Below, piece by piece: positions 59,075-64,000 of a stretch of 64,000 nucleotides of DNA. Each line of letters begins with the position of its first letter. The first letter of the stretch is position 1. Origin of the DNA: Betaproteobacteria bacterium. Its GTDB lineage: Bacteria; Pseudomonadota; Gammaproteobacteria; Burkholderiales; Casimicrobiaceae. The notes under the pieces were generated by a model. That model saw only the letters and a program-made list of their open reading frames with translations. It made no database searches and was not told the DNA's origin. The position numbers and the translations under genes are program-made. The stretch covers positions 1 through 64,000 of the forward strand of contig WRFN01000007.1 of the NCBI GenBank assembly GCA_009778785.1, read 5' to 3'.

Positions 59075-59923
59075 ATGAGCGCTCTTTCTTCCCTGCCGTT
59101 CACCAAGATGCACGGCTTGGGCAACGACTTTGTCGTGTTCGATGGTGTTTCGCAGACTTTTACGTTGGATCGCGATGCGCTGCGACAACTGGCGCATCGG
59201 CGTTTCGGCGTCGGCTGCGATCAGATTTTGTTGATCGAACCCACCGCCCAAAAAGACGCCGACTTTCGCTTTCGCATTTTCAACATCGACGGCAGCGAAG
59301 CCGCGAACTGCGGCAACGGCGCTTGTTGCCTGGCCGTTTTCGCCTACACCCACGGTTTGACCAACAAGCGCTCCCTGCGTCTGCAAATCGAATCGGGCAT
59401 CATCGAGGCCCATATCGAGGACGACGGTCAGGTTCGCGTTGACATGGGGCCGCCGCGTTTCGATCCGGCGGACATTCCGTTCATCGGCGGCACCAGTGCG
59501 ATTGTCGAGCCGCTGGATTTGTTCGGCGAAAGCGTGGCCATCACCGCGCTGTCGATGGGCAACCCGCATGCGGTGCAAATCGTTCCCAACGCTGCCGAAG
59601 CGCCGGTGGATACGCAAGGCCCGTTCATCGAAACGCACGTTCGTTTTCCGAAGGGCGTCAACGCTGTCTATATGCAAATCCTCGACCGCTCCCACATTCG
59701 CATTCGCGTCTGGGTGCGCGGCGCCGGCGAAACGCTGGCCTGCGGCACCGGCGCTTGTGCGGCGGTGGTCACCGGCATTCGCCGCGAATTGCTCGACCGC
59801 AACGTTGAAGTCGAAACCAACGGCGGCATGTTGTCGGTGTCGTGGCCGGACGATGACGCCTCCGTCGTCATGCGCGGCCCCACCGAAACGACGTTCGAGG
59901 GCATCTGGCAACCACCCGTTTGA
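59075..59923 (+). CDS. dapF: Diaminopimelate epimerase
   Basis: FTKMHGLGNDFVVFD, NIDGSEAANCGNGACCLA, ACGTGACAAVV. Confidence 0.97.
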   Translation: MSALSSLPFTKMHGLGNDFVVFDGVSQTFTLDRDALRQLAHRRFGVGCDQILLIEPTAQKDADFRFRIFNIDGSEAANCGNGACCLAVFAYTHGLTNKRSLRLQIESGIIEAHIEDDGQVRVDMGPPRFDPADIPFIGGTSAIVEPLDLFGESVAITALSMGNPHAVQIVPNAAEAPVDTQGPFIETHVRFPKGVNAVYMQILDRSHIRIRVWVRGAGETLACGTGACAAVVTGIRRELLDRNVEVETNGGMLSVSWPDDDASVVMRGPTETTFEGIWQPPV

Positions 59924-59957
59924 TCTTACTTATTTGATTCCCCGGAGCTTTTTTTTC

Positions 59958-60608
59958 ATGAACCCCAACAGCGTCCTCGAATTTCTGCGTGATCATCCGC
60001 AATTTCTCGAAGACAATGCGCATTTGCTTTCCAACGCGCCGGCCTGGTCGCAAGACGGTCGCGTGCTGTCGCTGACCGAGCGGCAACTGCGCACCCTGCG
60101 CGAAAAAAACACGATTCTCGAACGACAACTGCGCGACATGCTGCGCGCCGGCACCGACAACGACGTGATCGGCGAGCGCTTGCATCGCGTCACGCTGGCG
60201 TTTTTCGCGGCGCGCGATTTGACGACGACACTCGATGTGCTGCGACAAAGTCTCGCCGAAGATTTTCAAGTGCCCTTTGTCGCCGTGCGCTTGTGGGCAG
60301 CGCCGGTCAACGTCACGCGCCCTCTCGTCGAATGTCTGCCGGTCTGCGCCGAAGTTCAGGAATACGCCGACAAGCTGGATGCGCCGTATTGCGGCCGCGA
60401 TGTCGGCGGCGAAATCAAAAGCTGGTTTAACGGCGCCAAGGCGTTAGGCTCGTTCGCGCTGATTCCGCTGCGCACCCGTCAGACTTTCGGTCTGCTGGCG
60501 CTGGCCAGTCCCGACGAACAGCGCTTTCCGCCCGGAATGGGAACGGTTTACTTGACGCGCTTATCCGAATTGGCCAGCATGACGCTGGAGCGGTATTTGT
60601 CGTTTTGA
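59958..60608 (+). CDS. DUF484-family protein
   Basis: MNPNSVLEFLRDHPQFLEDNAHLL; directly after dapF. Confidence 0.9.
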   Translation: MNPNSVLEFLRDHPQFLEDNAHLLSNAPAWSQDGRVLSLTERQLRTLREKNTILERQLRDMLRAGTDNDVIGERLHRVTLAFFAARDLTTTLDVLRQSLAEDFQVPFVAVRLWAAPVNVTRPLVECLPVCAEVQEYADKLDAPYCGRDVGGEIKSWFNGAKALGSFALIPLRTRQTFGLLALASPDEQRFPPGMGTVYLTRLSELASMTLERYLSF

Positions 60609-60623
60609 GCGCGTTCCGGTCGC

Positions 60624-61487
60624 TCAAATACTCCTTGCCGCTTCGTCCAATCGTTCGGGGTGGGTGTACACCGTAGCACGCCTGGGACGCGAAAAACCCA
60701 CCAGCGATACGCCGTACTGCGCCGCCGTATCCACCGCCAGTGATGTCGCCGCCGATACCGCAAACAAGATTTCAACGCCGCACTGCGCGGCTTTCTGAAC
60801 CATCTCATAGCTGGCCCGGCTGGTCACCAGCGCCGCGCCGTCCCGCCAGTCTTCCTGCGCCCGCAAGCCGAGCAATTTATCGAGCGCCACATGTCGCCCC
60901 ACATCCTCGCACTGCCCCAGCACAGTGCCCGTTGGCGACAACCAGGCCGCCGCATGCGTACAGCCGGTTTGTTGCCCCAATTTCTGCCGCTCATGCAATT
61001 GTTCGAGGCAGGAATCGAGCGCCGCCAGCGGAAACCGCTGCGTGAACGGCAGCATTGGCAGCGGCCGACAAACATGTTCGATCTGCTCAGTACCGCAAAC
61101 GCCGCAACCGGTACGACCGACAAGATTGCGACGACTTTGCTTCAATGCTTCAAAAGCGCGCCCAGCCAACTCAATGTGAACCTCGATGCCGCGCGGTCCT
61201 TTTCGCTCTTCGATATCGTAAATGTCTTGCGGCGATGCCGCGATGCCTTCGGCCAGCGAGAAACCCAGCGCAAACAAGGAAAGCTCTTGTGGCGTTGCCA
61301 TCATCACCACATGCGATACGCCGTTGTAAATCAACGCCACCGGCACCTCTTCGGCCAACCAGTCGCAATCTGTTTGCACCATCCCGTTATGTCGCTGCAC
61401 AGTCACCGCTCGCGCCCCCGGCAAGACCGTCGCCTTCAAAAAAGCCGAAGACTTTTGAGATGTCTTTTCAAATGAATTTTTTTCCAC
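60624..61487 (-). CDS. fdhD: Formate dehydrogenase accessory sulfurtransferase FdhD
   Basis: [39 protein letters not shown]. Confidence 0.93.
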   Translation of the reverse strand: MEKNSFEKTSQKSSAFLKATVLPGARAVTVQRHNGMVQTDCDWLAEEVPVALIYNGVSHVVMMATPQELSLFALGFSLAEGIAASPQDIYDIEERKGPRGIEVHIELAGRAFEALKQSRRNLVGRTGCGVCGTEQIEHVCRPLPMLPFTQRFPLAALDSCLEQLHERQKLGQQTGCTHAAAWLSPTGTVLGQCEDVGRHVALDKLLGLRAQEDWRDGAALVTSRASYEMVQKAAQCGVEILFAVSAATSLAVDTAAQYGVSLVGFSRPRRATVYTHPERLDEAARSI

Positions 61488-61858
61488 ACCAACTCCAGGA
61501 AATTTCCTTGATTTTACCCGCGATCACTGTTTTTGTTTTTCACACAAGCCGGTTTCTCCTGATAGAGATATGAAAAAGCATTATTCGGGTGGTAATCCCT
61601 CTAAAACTGACCAAACGAAAGTTGAATTTTCCATGATATAGAAGTGAAGGAAAATTCAGATAAAGAAATCGGGATTTAGCGACAAGCCCGATAGTTGATT
61701 CGGCAGCGGAAGAGTTGAAAGAAACGCTGTCAAAAAATGGTGAGACCACGGTACGCCGGCAGATGGCCGCAGGAGCGGTAGAGAAGACTCTACTTATGAT
61801 TAGGCTTTTTTTAGGGACGGATTACCAAGCGTCCCTACGTTTTGATCCTTGATCTCTG

Positions 61859-63289
61859 TCAACTGCGCAGCACTTGCAGCAGGAAGTTGACGTCGTGGTT
61901 GATTTCGGGGTTGGTTTCGCGCAACTGGCTGATCTGGCGACAGGCGTGCAGCACGGTGGTGTGGTCGCGGCCGCCGAAGCGGTTACCGATTTCGGGCAGG
62001 GACAGTTCGGTCAATTCTTTGGCGAGCGCCATCGCTACTTGTCGCGGCCTGGCGATGGCGCGAGAGCGTTTTTTCGATTGCATGTCGGCGATGCGGATTT
62101 TGTAATAATCGGCGACGGTTTTCTGGATGTTTTCGATCGACACTTGCCGGTTCTGTACGGCGATAAGGTCGCGCAGAGCTTCTTTAGTCACGTCCAGCGT
62201 GATTTTGGTGGCGTGGAAGCTGGCGTAGGCAAGTACGCGCTTCAACGCGCCTTCGAGTTCGCGCACATTGGAGCGGATGTGTTTGGCGATGAAGAAGGCT
62301 ACTTGTTCGTCGAGCACGGTGTTGACCGATTTGGCTTTCGCCAGCAGAATCGCGACCCGCATTTCGAGTTCCGGCGGTTCCAGCGCGACGGTCAATCCCC
62401 AACCGAAGCGCGAGACCAACCGTTCTTCCAGCCCTTTGATTTCGCGCGGGTAGGTGTCGCAGGTGATAACGACTTGTTTGTTCGCTTCGACCAGCGCGTT
62501 GAACAGGTAGAAAAATTCTTCCTGGGTGCGACCTTTGTCGCGGAAGAACTGGATGTCGTCGATCAGCAGCAGGTCGAGCGAATGGTAATAGCGCTTGAAT
62601 TCGTCGAACGATTTGTGTTGGTAAGCATGCACCACGTCGGAGACGTATTTCTCGGCGTGGATGTAGCGAATTCTGGCGGACGGCGTGTGTTGCAGCAGTT
62701 GGTTGCCGATGGCCTGAATCAAGTGGGTTTTGCCGAGGCCGACGCCGCCATAGATGAACAGCGGGTTGTACGAGGTCGGCGAATCGGCCACTTGCAGACT
62801 GGCGGCGCGCGCCAATTGGTTGGCTTTGCCGGTGACGAAGTTGTCGAACGTGAACGCCGAGTTCAGGCGGTGGGTTTCGTGACGGGCGCTGGTTTTGGTC
62901 GGAGCGGCGGCGACAGTGGCGGGTTTGGCAGAAGCGGCAGATGAGGCCGTTGCGACCGGAGCGGCGCTGCCATTGGGCGCAGCGGCGCCATTCGAGGCGG
63001 CGTGGTACGCGCCATTTGTTCCGGTCGCGTTCTTTTTGATGAGGAAGCGCAGACGCAACGGCTGCCCCGCAATGGATTGCGCCAGCGCTTCAATGCGTTC
63101 GCCGAAGTGCCGCCGTACCCAGTCCTGCACAAACGTGTTGGGCGCCAGAATGCACAATTCCTCGGCAGTTTCTTCGCACGATAACAGCTTGATCCACGTC
63201 GAAAATTGCTGTGGGCTCAGTTCCTTCGACAGCGTCGCCAGACAGGCAGACCATATCGGAGAATCGGCAGAGGAAGACGAAATGAGCAT
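61859..63289 (-). CDS. dnaA: Chromosomal replication initiator DnaA
   Basis: [43 protein letters not shown]. Confidence 0.98.
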   Translation of the reverse strand: MLISSSSADSPIWSACLATLSKELSPQQFSTWIKLLSCEETAEELCILAPNTFVQDWVRRHFGERIEALAQSIAGQPLRLRFLIKKNATGTNGAYHAASNGAAAPNGSAAPVATASSAASAKPATVAAAPTKTSARHETHRLNSAFTFDNFVTGKANQLARAASLQVADSPTSYNPLFIYGGVGLGKTHLIQAIGNQLLQHTPSARIRYIHAEKYVSDVVHAYQHKSFDEFKRYYHSLDLLLIDDIQFFRDKGRTQEEFFYLFNALVEANKQVVITCDTYPREIKGLEERLVSRFGWGLTVALEPPELEMRVAILLAKAKSVNTVLDEQVAFFIAKHIRSNVRELEGALKRVLAYASFHATKITLDVTKEALRDLIAVQNRQVSIENIQKTVADYYKIRIADMQSKKRSRAIARPRQVAMALAKELTELSLPEIGNRFGGRDHTTVLHACRQISQLRETNPEINHDVNFLLQVLRS

Positions 63290-63576
63290 TCCTGTAAGGA
63301 CAACTGAAAGGGATAAAAAAGCGCGTCCGTCAATACGGCCGCGCGAGAACACGGGAGACTATTTTACCTTACCGGGGGAAAAGGTTTTGATCTGACGCAA
63401 GTACCGGCGAGTATTTTTAGAGCAAAAGGGTGAAATTTTTATAATGCTTTGTTTTGCATCAAAAAACATTTTGATTGATTTTTTTCGGAGCGCTGAAAGT
63501 GTCATTCCGCGATAAAAAGTCTTGACAAGCGGTCGTTGTCGCATTAAGCGCGGGTATCAGCGTAACCCAAAGCACG

Positions 63577-63671
63577 TGGCGGAAGAGCACAGGAGTTGAA
63601 CCTGCCCGGGGCTGCTGGCAGCCCCATCTGGATTTGAAGTCCAGCCGCCCCACCGGGGACGTTGCTCTTCC
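63577..63671 (-). tRNA. selC: Selenocysteine tRNA (anticodon TCA)
   Basis: Minus strand GGAAGAGCAACGTCCCCGGTGGGGCGGCTGGACTTCAAATCCAGATGGGGCTGCCAGCAGCCCCGGGCAGGTTCAACTCCTGTGCTCTTCCGCCA; long acceptor and variable arms. Confidence 0.95.
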
Positions 63672-63712
63672 GTGCTCAGAATTTTGCGTTGGGGTCGAAG
63701 GATACCGCAAAA

Positions 63713-64000
63713 TCATTGCTGTGAGTCGTCATTGAGCGCGAACAGTTCCGCGTCGCGCAGCAAATGACGGTTACCATGACGGCTGGTAAAGCCGCTGCGA
63801 TCAAAGAATTCGAGAATCTGGATGGCCAGCTTGCGGCCGACGCCGAAACGATGACGCAAAGCGGCGGTTTCCATACTGCCGTTGTTGTTGTCATTGCTGT
63901 TGTCGATACCAATAGCAGCATCGCGAACGGTCTGGGCTATGCGGGCAATTTGTGCCGCCAGATAGTAGCGATCACGAACGATAGCGATGACGAGCCCCAA
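63713..64000 (-). CDS. selB: SelB C-terminal part (selenocysteine-specific elongation factor), truncated by window edge
   Basis: AALRHRFGVGRKLAIQILEFFDRSGFTSRHGNRHLLRDAELF matches the SelB C-terminal winged helix; next to selC. Confidence 0.75.
   Translation of the reverse strand: MGLVIAIVRDRYYLAAQIARIAQTVRDAAIGIDNSNDNNNGSMETAALRHRFGVGRKLAIQILEFFDRSGFTSRHGNRHLLRDAELFALNDDSQQ

Overview
The window appears to hold two parts: most of an integrated prophage (about 1-27,660) and flanking host chromosome (about 27,660-64,000), probably betaproteobacterial. All product calls come from reading the translations; no database search was run. The left end of the prophage, including any integrase, lies outside the window. 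The right end is marked by a 3' fragment of tRNA-His (about 27,615-27,659), which looks like an att site. The prophage has a lambda-like early half: ERF annealase, LexA/CI-type repressor and Cro/YdaS-like protein with TTACA-N4-TGTAA operators, an O-like/P-like replication region, RusA, NinB and a Mor-like activator. Its head module is Mu-like (gp27/28 terminase, gp29/DUF935 portal, MuF with a C-terminal ART-like domain, protease/scaffold, capsid, gp36, gpG, gp37), followed by a glycine-rich fibre-like protein and a lysis cassette. No sheath, tube, tape-measure or baseplate genes are visible. The strongest leads are: (1) a solitary type I-C-like CRISPR repeat at 11,872-11,904 with no array or cas genes, just after a ParB-domain/radical-SAM gene pair; (2) a 22-bp tandem repeat that splits an O-like replication gene, where losing one copy would restore a 286-aa frame; (3) six apparently complete toxin-antitoxin modules plus an orphan antitoxin, including tandem HicAB paralogues with diverged operators; (4) a MuF-ADP-ribosyltransferase fusion; (5) a head-plus-lysis prophage without tail genes. 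The host part holds LPS/glycosyltransferase genes, msbA, ansB, proB-obg, ilvD, glnS, xerC, xseA, dapF, fdhD, dnaA, selC and the selB 3' end, a RAYT flanked by REP-like repeats, and other dispersed repeats.
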